The notes beneath the pieces were generated by a model. It ran no database searches and was not told where the DNA came from. It was given only the letters and a program-made list of their open reading frames with translations. The position numbers and the translations under genes were made by a program. A stretch of 64,000 bases of DNA, taken from positions 21,902-85,901 of the forward strand of contig CAYZDJ010000013.1 in NCBI GenBank assembly GCA_964477265.1, written 5' to 3'. The DNA comes from CAIVPM01 sp964477265 (GTDB lineage: Bacteria > Bacteroidota > Bacteroidia > Chitinophagales > Chitinophagaceae). Numbering within the stretch: position 1 is the stretch's first letter; each line of letters starts with the position of its first letter. This document shows positions 35,721 to 45,302 of the stretch, piece after piece.

Positions 35721-38642
35721 TTATAATTGAAGTAAGGGAATATTAAATATTACTTTTGTCCCTGTTGCTTCACCATTTTCATTTTGCATATCTATTATCG
35801 TGTATTCAATTTTGTTTTCCTTATTAGTATTCAAAAGGTTTATTCTACGATGCGTTAATTCCATTCCCTTGCTTTGATAGGCAATGTGCATGCTGCTCTT
35901 TAATAATTGTGCTGCTTTTCTGCCAATACCATTATCTTCAACAGTGCAAATAATGGCACTATTTTCTTTAATAAAATCAATTTTTAATTGCCCTTTTTTG
36001 TTTTGCAGTTGCCTTATACCATGTCGTAGAGCATTTTCAATAAAAGGCTGCAATATCATTGACGGCATCTTAACATCTGAACTGATTATATTTTTATCAA
36101 CAGTAATTTTATAGTCAAATTGTTCACCAAACCGTAAATCCTCCATAGCCAAATATTGTTGTAAATATTCTAATTCTTCTGTAAGGCTAATGTATTGCTT
36201 TTCTGAATTATCTAAAGTATTTCTTACAAGACTTGAAAATAATAATAGGTAACTAAATGCCTTGTCATTTTCTTTACTAAGTATAAATTGTTGAATAGAG
36301 TTTAAACAATTAAAAATAAAATGAGGGTTCATTTGTGCCTGCAATGCCTGTTGCTCCATATTGGCAAGCTGCACTTTAAAATCGGCAACACGCCTGTATT
36401 CTTTTTGTTTACGTTTAAATCTTGTATAAAATATAAACCATATAATGACAATAATTATTGTTATCTCTAAAAGGTAAAACCACCAGATTTTCCAAAAAGG
36501 TGGTTTAACAGTAAACACACATTTATAAACTTTACTTTGCACACCAAACTTATTGGTTGCATAAAGTTGCAAAGTATAAACTCCATGTGGTAATGATGGA
36601 TAGCTTAAAAGTCTTTCTGTTGTTGTGTTGTAACTGGCATCTAAACCTTCAAGTTTATAATGGTACACAATTTCATCGCCACTGCGAAATGAAATGCCAA
36701 CAAAATTAAATTTAATATTATCATTATATTTTAAAACAAAATTAGAGCTATCAAGTTTTATTTTTTTATTACTCACTTCAATATTTTCTACAACCAAATT
36801 GCACATAGAAGTTGAGATAATATCTTTTTCTTTAAATGAAGTGAGTCCTTCAGGGCTGCCTATCCAAATTGTGCTATCAGTATCAATATAAATTGCATTA
36901 ATAATGTCACTTGGCAAACCATCGCTGGTAGAATATCTGGCAACAATTTTATAATTATCTAAATCAATTTTATTAACGCCTTTTATTGTACCTATCCATA
37001 AATAATTGCTTTTAATATGCAGTGTTTTTACAATATTGCTACTTAGTCCACTTGCTTCAGATATAGTTTTAATAACCTTGTCATTTTGCATAATTGCTAC
37101 ACCAGAATCAGCAGTAGCAACAACAAGTTTATCGTTTTTATATTTTATACATGTTATTCTTCTTGATAAAATTGGATGCTGATAACCTAAAAAAGTTTGT
37201 TGTTTTTGTGGTGATACTTTGTATAGGCCACTTAGTGTTCCTACATAATAGTTGTTGTTAAAATAGTTTGCATAGGTAGAACGTTGAAAATAAATGGTAT
37301 CAACTATTTTTAAAGATGTTGATGCGACTTTGTAAACTCCATTAGCAGTGGCCACAAGAATATTACCTTCATCAATTTTTTCAAGTGACTTGGTCCGAAC
37401 TATTTGATAATTAATGATGGGTGTTTCTTTTGCAAGTTTTAACAGAAATCCGTCAAATCCATAAAATCCATATCCTTTGTTGTTAATAGGAAGAATAGAA
37501 ACTAATTTGTTTATATTATTATTATTTTTTGATTGGGTTATATATTTCTGATAAGTGCTGAAAATATTCCTATTATTTTTTAAACTATAGCTTCTGCCAT
37601 AGTTTAAACCACATGAAATATAATTGTCTATCTTATCAATGCAAACTATTTCTTTTTCAACAGTTGATTGTAAATAAACTTTTATAAATCTTGATGGCAA
37701 TTTGTAAATACCATCATTGAGGCAAGGCAACCAAAAGTTTTGTTCTTTGTCAATTAAAGGAATGCCATTTACTTTATTTTTTTGCAAAATATCAAATTCA
37801 TTTTTTATACAATCATAATAAAAGCATCCATCATTGGCAGGATGAAGAATAATTGGAGTATCGGTGCAACCAAAACGATAATCGACTTTAGCTGTTTCTA
37901 TATATTGATTAATGTTTTTAGTTATTGAAGTTCGATTGCTTGTAAACATTAATGTTTTATAAATTTTGGCAATAGAATCATTGGCATCAATAAAAATAAA
38001 TTTATCATTTAAAGATGATATATCAAATAATGAATCGTTGACGAGTAACATAAATGCATGTTTTTTTTTATCAAAATAAAATGCAGATAATTCATTCTTA
38101 ATATTATAAGTATCGTTAAGTTTTATTACTCTATTTTGTTCATCAATTCTACACCGTTCTTTCGAACTTAAAAAATATACACTCTTGAAACTTTTATTAG
38201 AAAGGATTTGTGGGATCTGATTAGTAAGGAAAAGTTGTTTTACCAAAGAATCATTCGACCTGTTATGTACAACTCCTTTTTTTAAATAACATATTTTATT
38301 GCTAAAAGTGAAAGCCCAAATTCTATCCTGATAATCACGCTGCAGAATTAATACTTCGTTATCTGGAAGTCCATCTTTAACTGTAAATGTTCGCCACTCC
38401 TTTCCATCAAATCTGCTTATACCATTATCAGTTGCGAAATAGATATAGCCATCATTATCCTGCACAACTCCATAAACTGTATTGCTTGCCAATCCATCTT
38501 TAGCTGTGTAGTGTATGTAATTATATTCCTGTGCAAAAATTGATTGCAGCAAAAAAAATGACAGTATGGTGAATAATATTTTATTGAACTTTTTCAAATC
38601 AGTATTATGCTTCAAATTAAAGTTATTAGTCGAGTACTGCAT
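35721..38642 (-). CDS. LytS-type histidine kinase with sensory propeller
   Basis: A membrane sensor kinase. The open frame runs from 38714, but ATG 38642 (973 residues) is the better start, as it puts a signal peptide near the N-terminus (ending SIFAQ, about residue 38). The periplasmic part is a two-component-regulator propeller (repeats such as GLASNTVYGVVQDNDGYIYF and GLPSDIINAIYIDTDSTIWIG), followed by a Y_Y_Y domain (about 620-705). One membrane helix lies at about 715-738. The cytosolic His_kinase domain has His774 in QMNPHFIFNCLNSIQ and an ATPase N-box in QPFIENALRHGI. Its partner is the LytTR regulator downstream. It is divergent from a secreted nuclease gene, with about 100 bases between the starts. 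Confidence 0.93.
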   Translation of the reverse strand: MQYSTNNFNLKHNTDLKKFNKILFTILSFFLLQSIFAQEYNYIHYTAKDGLASNTVYGVVQDNDGYIYFATDNGISRFDGKEWRTFTVKDGLPDNEVLILQRDYQDRIWAFTFSNKICYLKKGVVHNRSNDSLVKQLFLTNQIPQILSNKSFKSVYFLSSKERCRIDEQNRVIKLNDTYNIKNELSAFYFDKKKHAFMLLVNDSLFDISSLNDKFIFIDANDSIAKIYKTLMFTSNRTSITKNINQYIETAKVDYRFGCTDTPIILHPANDGCFYYDCIKNEFDILQKNKVNGIPLIDKEQNFWLPCLNDGIYKLPSRFIKVYLQSTVEKEIVCIDKIDNYISCGLNYGRSYSLKNNRNIFSTYQKYITQSKNNNNINKLVSILPINNKGYGFYGFDGFLLKLAKETPIINYQIVRTKSLEKIDEGNILVATANGVYKVASTSLKIVDTIYFQRSTYANYFNNNYYVGTLSGLYKVSPQKQQTFLGYQHPILSRRITCIKYKNDKLVVATADSGVAIMQNDKVIKTISEASGLSSNIVKTLHIKSNYLWIGTIKGVNKIDLDNYKIVARYSTSDGLPSDIINAIYIDTDSTIWIGSPEGLTSFKEKDIISTSMCNLVVENIEVSNKKIKLDSSNFVLKYNDNIKFNFVGISFRSGDEIVYHYKLEGLDASYNTTTERLLSYPSLPHGVYTLQLYATNKFGVQSKVYKCVFTVKPPFWKIWWFYLLEITIIIVIIWFIFYTRFKRKQKEYRRVADFKVQLANMEQQALQAQMNPHFIFNCLNSIQQFILSKENDKAFSYLLLFSSLVRNTLDNSEKQYISLTEELEYLQQYLAMEDLRFGEQFDYKITVDKNIISSDVKMPSMILQPFIENALRHGIRQLQNKKGQLKIDFIKENSAIICTVEDNGIGRKAAQLLKSSMHIAYQSKGMELTHRRINLLNTNKENKIEYTIIDMQNENGEATGTKVIFNIPLLQL

Positions 38643-38714
38643 TAAAAAACTTTTATTCAGAAAGAGTTGCAACAGCAATTCTCTTTTTTTAATATTTACT
38701 TTCGCAAGTTTCAA

Positions 38715-38722
38715 TAGATTTG
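38715..38722 (+). promoter_or_regulatory. Candidate -7 box of the secreted nuclease gene
   Basis: TAGATTTG matches the Bacteroidota TAnnTTTG consensus and lies 20 bases before the ATG at 38743. No convincing TTTG -33 element is found at 17-20 bases. It lies downstream of the alternative start at 38566, which supports the shorter coding region. Confidence 0.45.
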
Positions 38723-38742
38723 CTCTCCAATTTTTTACAACG

Positions 38743-40197
38743 ATGCTAAAAAAATCTAAAAATATTTTACAAAAAGTATTTGCAACTACATTTATTTTAA
38801 TTTCAGTTGCTTCAATTGCACAGCCACCTGCAAACTATTACAATAATGCTGCTAATAAAACTTGTGCTGCACTTAAAACTGCACTTAAAACTATTATTAA
38901 CAATGGCAATAACCCAAAATCGTACAGTGCTTTATGGAGTCAATATTTATTGACTGATATTAAACCAAGAACAGTAGGTACTGGCAGTACAAATGTTATT
39001 TATGATATGTATTCTGCCATTCCTGGTGGCACAGATCCATATCAGTTTACACCAGGCCCTGTGGCAAGTGGTGGACAACAAGACAATGGAACTTTAGGAA
39101 CAGCAGAAGGACAATTATATAACAAGGAACATGGTGTACCTAAAAGCTGGTACAATGGAAATACTGGTGTTAGCGGTATTGCGACAGATTATATATATGT
39201 TGTACCTGCTGATAAATACATTAATGGCAAACGTGGAGAAATGCCTTATGGACAGGTTGCAACTGCATCCCAAACATTTATGAATGGCAGCAAGATTGGC
39301 TCTTCGGCAGTTGCAGGAATTACTGGAGATGGTGCCAATAAAGTATTTGAGCCAATAGATAGCTTTAAAGGAGACGTAGCAAGAGAGTTTTTTTATTTTT
39401 TAACAATGTACGAAGATGATTTATCTACACTTGCTTCAAACTCAACAGCAGCACAGTGTATAGCATACAATACTTTTCCATCTATAACTATTCCCTATTT
39501 AAAATTAATGTTGCAATGGCATAAACTTGACCCAGTAAGTGCTAAAGAAAAAGCTAGAAACAATGGTGCTTATAGTTTTCAGGCAAACAGAAATCCGTTT
39601 ATTGACCACCCTGAATATGTAGATAGTGTATGGAATGGAACTTGTCCTGGATTGAGTGCTTTGCCTGTCGATTTTATTTTTTTTACTGGTAAAATAAATA
39701 ACAATATGTTGAATTTAAACTGGCAGGTAAGCAATGAAATTAATGTAAAAAAATACGATGTTGAACGAAGCTTTAATGGAACAAATTTTACTGCAATTGC
39801 AAGTATTGCAGCAGAGCGTTTAAACAATTATTCATACAATGTAAATGCAGATGAAATAAAAGGAAGAAGAGTTTATTATAGAATTAAAAACATTGATAAC
39901 AATGGTAAATTTACCTACAGCGAAATTTTCACGATTCATCTTCCATTAAATACTAAGTTTACTGTATATCCTAATCCTGCAAAGGATTTCATTAGAATAA
40001 ACATTAACACAAACAGCACAGTAAATACACAATTAACCATTACAGATTTGGCTGGCAGAATTATTCTTGCAAAAAATATTACCATACAAAATGGTGGATT
40101 TACAACAAGCACAAATGGCATTGCCAATGGAACTTATTTTGTTCAACTAAAAATCAATAATGAGGTATTGTTAAGCAAGGTAGTGATTGAGAAATAA
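38743..40197 (+). CDS. T9SS-secreted endonuclease I family nuclease
   Basis: An extracellular nuclease of 484 residues, likely used to degrade DNA or RNA as nutrient or in the biofilm matrix. The frame opens at 38566, but ATG 38743 gives a proper signal peptide (about 1-26, ending SIAQ) and follows a promoter-like box. The endonuclease I domain (about 35-310) shows KEHGVPKSW, the family's (R/K)EH-x-PxSW active-site segment with catalytic His, and YINGKRGEMPYG. A beta-sandwich region (about 315-400) leads to a T9SS type A sorting domain (about 405-484) with VYPNPAKDFIRI and the terminal KVVIEK. It is divergent from the LytS/LytTR system, which may regulate it (inference). Confidence 0.88.
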   Translation: MLKKSKNILQKVFATTFILISVASIAQPPANYYNNAANKTCAALKTALKTIINNGNNPKSYSALWSQYLLTDIKPRTVGTGSTNVIYDMYSAIPGGTDPYQFTPGPVASGGQQDNGTLGTAEGQLYNKEHGVPKSWYNGNTGVSGIATDYIYVVPADKYINGKRGEMPYGQVATASQTFMNGSKIGSSAVAGITGDGANKVFEPIDSFKGDVAREFFYFLTMYEDDLSTLASNSTAAQCIAYNTFPSITIPYLKLMLQWHKLDPVSAKEKARNNGAYSFQANRNPFIDHPEYVDSVWNGTCPGLSALPVDFIFFTGKINNNMLNLNWQVSNEINVKKYDVERSFNGTNFTAIASIAAERLNNYSYNVNADEIKGRRVYYRIKNIDNNGKFTYSEIFTIHLPLNTKFTVYPNPAKDFIRININTNSTVNTQLTITDLAGRIILAKNITIQNGGFTTSTNGIANGTYFVQLKINNEVLLSKVVIEK

Positions 40198-40214
40198 AAT
40201 ATTTTTAAATAATA

Positions 40215-40246
40215 AAAAAGCCGACAAAAAAATTGTCGGCTTTTTT
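40215..40246. terminator. Bidirectional terminator
   Basis: A hairpin with GCCGACAA and TTGTCGGC arms flanked by A and T runs extends the stem to about 12 bp. It lies between the convergent nuclease and membrane-protein genes. Confidence 0.85.
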
Positions 40247-40247
40247 A

Positions 40248-40778
40248 TTATCGTATGTTAAATCTGCTTAGAGGTATTCGGTTGTTATAGTAAAATTCAA
40301 TGGCGTCAATTACTTCTTCTTCAACTTTATCTTCGCTTCCATTAAACAATAATTGATGAATAAAATAACCACTTTGACCATTTTTATAATGCTCAATATT
40401 TATAACCCTTTGTAAAACTCTGTTTGCATTTCTGCCAATAAAATTGCTGTTGTAATTATCATAATCATCATCAAATTTTACAGTTATATAAGCACCTTTA
40501 TAGTTGCTCCAATCTGTAACTTCTTTATCGTGCACCCAAATTCCCATTGCATCTATTTCAATAAATATTTTATCATTTTTATGTTTTACAGATGCATTGT
40601 AAATTCCTAACGCTGTAAAAACAACGCATAGTATTACTATGTTAATATTGCTGCTGTAAAAAATAATGAGGGTTAAAAGAAAAAAGGCAATTATAAAATA
40701 AAGACTTACTAATGCAAATGAACCACTGGACATTTGCCTTACTTGAAATGGTATTTTGACATTTAGCTCTTGGGACAT
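40248..40778 (-). CDS. Hypothetical membrane protein
   Basis: A 176-residue protein with two close hydrophobic segments (about 22-42 and 45-63) and a cytosolic C-terminal part of about 110 residues. It resembles small PH-like or 'YcxB/STM3941'-type proteins, where two helices precede a beta-rich domain with a WVHDKEV-like strand, but the match is weak and no function is assigned. It starts at ATG 40778 and is divergent from gltX by 83 bases. Confidence 0.55.
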   Translation of the reverse strand: MSQELNVKIPFQVRQMSSGSFALVSLYFIIAFFLLTLIIFYSSNINIVILCVVFTALGIYNASVKHKNDKIFIEIDAMGIWVHDKEVTDWSNYKGAYITVKFDDDYDNYNSNFIGRNANRVLQRVINIEHYKNGQSGYFIHQLLFNGSEDKVEEEVIDAIEFYYNNRIPLSRFNIR

Positions 40779-40861
40779 ATTAATTTAGTATAAGGTCATA
40801 CTACAATATTACAAATTTTTCAAACTTTAAACCTAAAACTTCAAACTCCTAATTTTGCCCC

Positions 40862-42376
40862 ATGACAAAAAAAGTAAGAGTAAGATTTGCACCAAGTCCA
40901 ACAGGAGGTTTGCATTTAGGTGGTGTACGCACCGTATTATTTAATTATTTATTTGCAAAGCAAAATGGTGGGGATTTTATATTGAGGATTGAAGATACAG
41001 ACCAAACAAGATTTGTAGATGGTGCTGAAGAATATATTTACAAAACCCTTGAATGGTGTGGCTTGCAGCCAGATGAAAGCCCAAAGCTTGGTGGACCATT
41101 TGCACCTTATAAGCAAAGTGAACGTAAAGAAATCTATAGAAAATATGCTGAAGAATTAGTTGCTAAAGAATTGGCATATTATGCTTTTGATACTGCTGAA
41201 GAATTGGATATTAAAAGAAAAGAAATTGCAAATTTTCAATACAGCCATGCTACACGCAATGCAATGAGAAATTCTTTAACATTAAGTGCAGAAGAAACAA
41301 ACGCTTTGCTTGCAGACAATACACCTTATGTTATTCGTACTAGGTTGCAACCTCATCAGGAAATAAAATTTACTGATTTAATTCGTGGTGAAGTGCACTT
41401 TGATACAACGCAGGTTGATGATAAAGTTTTATTAAAGGCAGATGGAATGCCAACTTACCACTTAGCTGTTGTGGTAGATGATTATTTAATGCAGATTACC
41501 CACGCTTTTCGTGGAGAAGAATGGTTGCCAAGTGCTCCAGTGCATATATTTTTATGGCAGCATTTATTTGGTATAGAAAACATGCCACAATGGGCTCATT
41601 TGCCATTAATATTAAAACCAGATGGTAATGGCAAATTAAGTAAAAGAGATGGAGACAGGCTTGGGTTTCCTGTGTTTGCAATGGATTGGACTGACCCAAA
41701 AACAAATGAACTTTCAACAGGATTTAAAGAGCGTGGATTTTTGCCACAGGCATTTATAAATATGCTTGCCATGCTTGGCTGGAATAGTGGCACAGAGCAG
41801 GAAATATTTTCTTTGAATGAATTGGTAGAAAAATTTAGTTTAGAAAGAGTGCATAAAGGAGGAGCTAAGTTTGATTATGAAAAAGCTAAATGGTTCAACC
41901 ATGAATGGATAAAGCAAAGCACGATTTATGATTTACAATTTATGATTTATGATTCGTTTAAGCAACATAATATTTTAGTTGATAATGAAGATAAATTTGA
42001 GAAAGTTTTTGAACTAGTAAAAGACAGGTGCACATTTATAAACGATTTTGTGCAGCAAGCTGGTTACTTTTTTAAAACGCCTGAAACAATTGACATTGCT
42101 GCCATTCAGCCAAAATGGGATGAAAAGAAAAAAGCTTTTTTTATTGAACTGATTAATTTATATAGCACTAATTTTAGCAATGACGCTGTTGAATTGGAGC
42201 AACAGTTTAAAGCACTTGCTGAAGTACAACAAATAAAGGCAGGAGATTTAATGCTACCATTTAGGGTAATGCTTGTTGGTGGAAAGTTTGGACCTGCCGT
42301 ATTTGATATTGCAAAAATTATTGGTAAGGAAGAAACGATTACGCGAATTGAAAATGTTGTAACACAATTAAACTAA
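40862..42376 (+). CDS. gltX: Glutamyl-tRNA synthetase
   Basis: Charges tRNA-Glu with glutamate. The 504-residue protein begins RFAPSPTGGLHLGG, with HIGH as HLGG (about 18-21), and has KMSKS as KLSKR (about 257-261). The anticodon-binding C-terminal helical domain (about 330-504) is complete. An oddity: residues about 353-366 (TIYDLQFMIYDSF) are read from a repetitive phrase of ATTTATGATTTA words (41921-41956), which looks like an in-frame insertion in a surface loop near the start of the anticodon-binding domain. All catalytic motifs are intact. The next gene is 34 bases downstream, on the same strand. Confidence 0.97.
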   Translation: MTKKVRVRFAPSPTGGLHLGGVRTVLFNYLFAKQNGGDFILRIEDTDQTRFVDGAEEYIYKTLEWCGLQPDESPKLGGPFAPYKQSERKEIYRKYAEELVAKELAYYAFDTAEELDIKRKEIANFQYSHATRNAMRNSLTLSAEETNALLADNTPYVIRTRLQPHQEIKFTDLIRGEVHFDTTQVDDKVLLKADGMPTYHLAVVVDDYLMQITHAFRGEEWLPSAPVHIFLWQHLFGIENMPQWAHLPLILKPDGNGKLSKRDGDRLGFPVFAMDWTDPKTNELSTGFKERGFLPQAFINMLAMLGWNSGTEQEIFSLNELVEKFSLERVHKGGAKFDYEKAKWFNHEWIKQSTIYDLQFMIYDSFKQHNILVDNEDKFEKVFELVKDRCTFINDFVQQAGYFFKTPETIDIAAIQPKWDEKKKAFFIELINLYSTNFSNDAVELEQQFKALAEVQQIKAGDLMLPFRVMLVGGKFGPAVFDIAKIIGKEETITRIENVVTQLN

Positions 42377-42409
42377 TGGCATTTTATTTGTCAATAAACT
42401 AAAAAAATT

Positions 42410-42829
42410 ATGAAATCAATTATCAGAATATTGCTTGCAGTAGTTGTATTTACTGCATTTGCAACAAAAACAAACGCACAGGTAATGGCAAAAAAACCTG
42501 AATGGATTACCATTAAAAGTGCTAACCTCAAATGCTGGACTTGCAAGCAACGACTGGAAGAATATATGAATAAAGAAAGTGTGGTAAATTATGAAAGTGG
42601 TATTGCACAAATAAAATTCAACCTGTTGCAAGGCGAAGTTAAAATTCAATATTATCCTGATAGGATAACACCAGAAGATATAAGGCTAATAATAAACAAT
42701 GCTGGCTTTGATGCAGATACTGAAAAAGCAACGCCAGACAGCTATAAAAAATTACCACTAGAATGTAAGTATGCAAGCGAAGGTGGTGGCCCTCAAAAAG
42801 GAAAGCCCTGCCACACTGAACCAAATTAA
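42410..42829 (+). CDS. Exported heavy-metal-associated (HMA) domain protein
   Basis: A 139-residue exported protein with a signal peptide (about 1-23, ending TNAQ). The HMA fold is suggested by KCWTCKQRLEE with a CxxC pair (Cys42, Cys45), then strands and helices in the order of a ferredoxin-like domain and a closing INNAGFDAD. The N-terminal residue before the CxxC is Lys rather than the more usual Met/His of MxCxxC copper sites, so metal binding is plausible but not certain. Two further cysteines (about 114 and 133) lie in the C-terminal tail. It may be a periplasmic copper chaperone or sensor (inference). Confidence 0.75.
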   Translation: MKSIIRILLAVVVFTAFATKTNAQVMAKKPEWITIKSANLKCWTCKQRLEEYMNKESVVNYESGIAQIKFNLLQGEVKIQYYPDRITPEDIRLIINNAGFDADTEKATPDSYKKLPLECKYASEGGGPQKGKPCHTEPN

Positions 42830-42850
42830 TTACAGTAACTATACTAAAAC

Positions 42851-42880
42851 TAAAGCCATTTCAATATTGAAGTGGCTTTA
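42851..42880 (+). terminator. Terminator after the HMA gene
   Basis: A 15-bp stem, TAAAGCCATTTCAAT and ATTGAAGTGGCTTTA, with one T-G wobble is followed by a T-rich stretch (AATTTTATA). Confidence 0.7.
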
Positions 42881-43104
42881 ATTTTATACCTATTGGTAAA
42901 ATTTTCAGTAGTATTTTTCAATCTTTAAAAAGTGCTACAAGCAGCAGTAATATTTTTTATTGTTATGCTTACAAGCAGCAAACAAATTAATTTTCTAAAA
43001 ATCATTTTAATATTTTACAGTTATACCTGATGCTACAAAAATTATCTCTGCATCATGCCTTGATTACAAAGCCTTGATTTGTGATGCACAATCCAAAGCT
43101 TTGG

Positions 43105-45072
43105 CTACCTCAACACAACAGCACCTAATGCTGGCAAATGCACTTTTATTGTATACCATTTACTTTTCTTATCAACTTTTTCGCCAACAATTTCATTAGG
43201 GTTAAACACATCGCCAGTGCCCCAATAATTCTTGCTGTCGCTGTTAAAAATTTCTTTCCATTTATATTTTCCTTGTAAATGAATTTCCCAATTATTGCGA
43301 ACAACAGGTGTGGTATTTAATATAATTAATACATCATCTTTTGGTTTTAATCCTTTGCGTTTATAAACAATAATACCTTCAGCCCTGTGGTTTAAATCTA
43401 TCCATTCAAAGCCTTTACTATCAAACTGCAACTCGTATAAAGCAACATTGTTTCTATACAGTTCATTCAATTTTTGCACACAATATTTCATTCCTCCATG
43501 GCTTACAAAATCAAGTAACTCCCATTGCAATTCACTCTTATAATTCCATTCATTTGTAGCACCAAACTCATTGCCCATAAACAATAGCTTGCCACCAGGG
43601 TGTGTAAACATGTAAGTATAAAGCAATCTAAGGTTGGCAAATTTTTGCCATGTATCGCCTTGCATTTTATACAACATTGGGCTTTTGCCATGCACTACTT
43701 CATCGTGGCTTAGTGGCAGCATAAAATTTTCATCGTAGTAATACATCATACTAAACGAAAATTTATCTTGATGGAATTGCCTGAACATTGGATCCATTTT
43801 AAAATAATCCAAAGTATCGTGCATCCACCCCATCATCCATTTCATACCAAAGCCAAGCCCATCAAGGCTTGTAGGTTTACTAATACCAGGCCAGTCTGTT
43901 GCTTCTTCAGCAATGGTTTGGATGTCTGGAAAATCGCGGTACAAAGTTTCATTTAAATCTTTAATAAAAGCAATAGCTTCAAGGTTGCCATTGCCACCAA
44001 ATTTATTAGGTTCCCATTGTCCTGCATTTCTGCTGTAATCCAGTCGTAGCATACTACTCACAGCATCTACACGAATGCCATCAATATGAAAAACATCAAA
44101 CCAAAATCTTGCACTACTTATTAAAAAACTTTTAACCTCGCCACGCTCATAATTAAAAATATAACTGTTCCAGTCTGGATGATAACCTTTACGCATATCT
44201 GCATATTCGTAAGTGTGTGCACCATCAAACATAAACAAGCCATGTGCATCATAAGGAAAATGTGAAGGCACCCAATCTAATATAACACCTATATCATTTT
44301 GATGAAAGGCGTCAATCATTGCTGCAAAATCTTGTGGGTTGCCAAAACGCGAAGTAGGTGCAAAAAAACCTACACCCTGATAACCCCAACTGCCATCAAA
44401 AGGATGCTCCATCACTGGCATTAATTCAATATGTGTAAAGCCCATTTGCTTTACATAAGGCACCAATTTTTGTGTGATGATTTCATAACTATTATAAACT
44501 TCTTCGTTGTTTCTATCAGGTCTCATCCAGCTTGCCAAATGCACTTCATACACACTATATGGTGCATTGAGTGCATTGTGTTTCTTGCGTTTTTTCATCC
44601 ACGCATCATCTTTCCAATTGTAATTTGTTTGCCATGTAATACTTGCAGTGTAAGGACGTTTTTCCCAATAATGAGAATATGGATCACCCTTATCTAATTT
44701 CAATCCTTTATAGCCAATAATGTGATATTTATAAGCTTCGCCCTTATGAAGATTTGGAATAAATCCCTCCCATATTCCACTGCCATCTTTGCGTACAATT
44801 AAAGGATGAGATGCTTTATCCCATTGGTTAAAATGCCCTACAACACAGACTGATGTTGCATTTGGTGCCCACACAGAAAAATAAGTTCCCCAGGTATTTA
44901 AAACTTCAAGTTGTTTATTGCCCAAAAACTTGTACATGGAATAATTGGTGCCTGCCTGAAAATTTTTTACATCTTCATCGCTCAACAAACTATAATTCCA
45001 CACATTTTTTGCAGTGTCAATAAAGTGTTGCTCTTCATATTTTTTTGGGGTAGATATTTTTTGTTTTGGCAT
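43105..45072 (-). CDS. glgB: 1,4-alpha-glucan branching enzyme
   Basis: A cytosolic GH13 enzyme that makes alpha-1,6 branches in glycogen. The frame opens with TTG at 45120, but the ATG at 45072 (655 residues, MPKQKIS) is the natural start. A CBM48 domain (about 50-160) has FSVWAPNATSV. The catalytic barrel (about 165-560) shows ELMPVMEHP, the nucleophile Asp in GIRVDAVSSM, the acid Glu in IAEEATDWP and the transition-state Asp in SHDEVVHG. A C-terminal all-beta domain closes the protein. Length and order match bacterial GlgB. No other glycogen gene is in the window. Confidence 0.95.
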   Translation of the reverse strand: MPKQKISTPKKYEEQHFIDTAKNVWNYSLLSDEDVKNFQAGTNYSMYKFLGNKQLEVLNTWGTYFSVWAPNATSVCVVGHFNQWDKASHPLIVRKDGSGIWEGFIPNLHKGEAYKYHIIGYKGLKLDKGDPYSHYWEKRPYTASITWQTNYNWKDDAWMKKRKKHNALNAPYSVYEVHLASWMRPDRNNEEVYNSYEIITQKLVPYVKQMGFTHIELMPVMEHPFDGSWGYQGVGFFAPTSRFGNPQDFAAMIDAFHQNDIGVILDWVPSHFPYDAHGLFMFDGAHTYEYADMRKGYHPDWNSYIFNYERGEVKSFLISSARFWFDVFHIDGIRVDAVSSMLRLDYSRNAGQWEPNKFGGNGNLEAIAFIKDLNETLYRDFPDIQTIAEEATDWPGISKPTSLDGLGFGMKWMMGWMHDTLDYFKMDPMFRQFHQDKFSFSMMYYYDENFMLPLSHDEVVHGKSPMLYKMQGDTWQKFANLRLLYTYMFTHPGGKLLFMGNEFGATNEWNYKSELQWELLDFVSHGGMKYCVQKLNELYRNNVALYELQFDSKGFEWIDLNHRAEGIIVYKRKGLKPKDDVLIILNTTPVVRNNWEIHLQGKYKWKEIFNSDSKNYWGTGDVFNPNEIVGEKVDKKSKWYTIKVHLPALGAVVLR

Positions 45073-45302
45073 AGCCAAATGTAGTAAAGATTTATTGCTT
45101 TTATGTAAGAAGATATCCAAATAAATTCACCAATATTTTCCTAGCCAACTTTGTTCTTAAAAATTTAGAGCATTTTTCGAAGAAAAATATGGGCAGAAAA
45201 AATAAAAGTTATAACCTAGACTTTTTAGTTGCTGCAAATATTTACTTGGATGTTAAAATTCGTTATCTTACGCAAAATTTTCTTCACTAATCAACTGCCT
45301 CT

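Noticed and set aside
38566..38742. N-terminal extension of the nuclease by 59 codons
   Set aside because: It overlaps the kinase start on the other strand, precedes a -7 box and would bury the signal peptide.
43049..43088. 7-bp inverted repeat TGCATCA/TGATGCA after glgB
   Set aside because: Long loop and no T-run; too weak for a terminator call.
45073..45120. 16-codon extension of GlgB from TTG
   Set aside because: The ATG at 45072 fits family N-termini; the extension has no conserved features.
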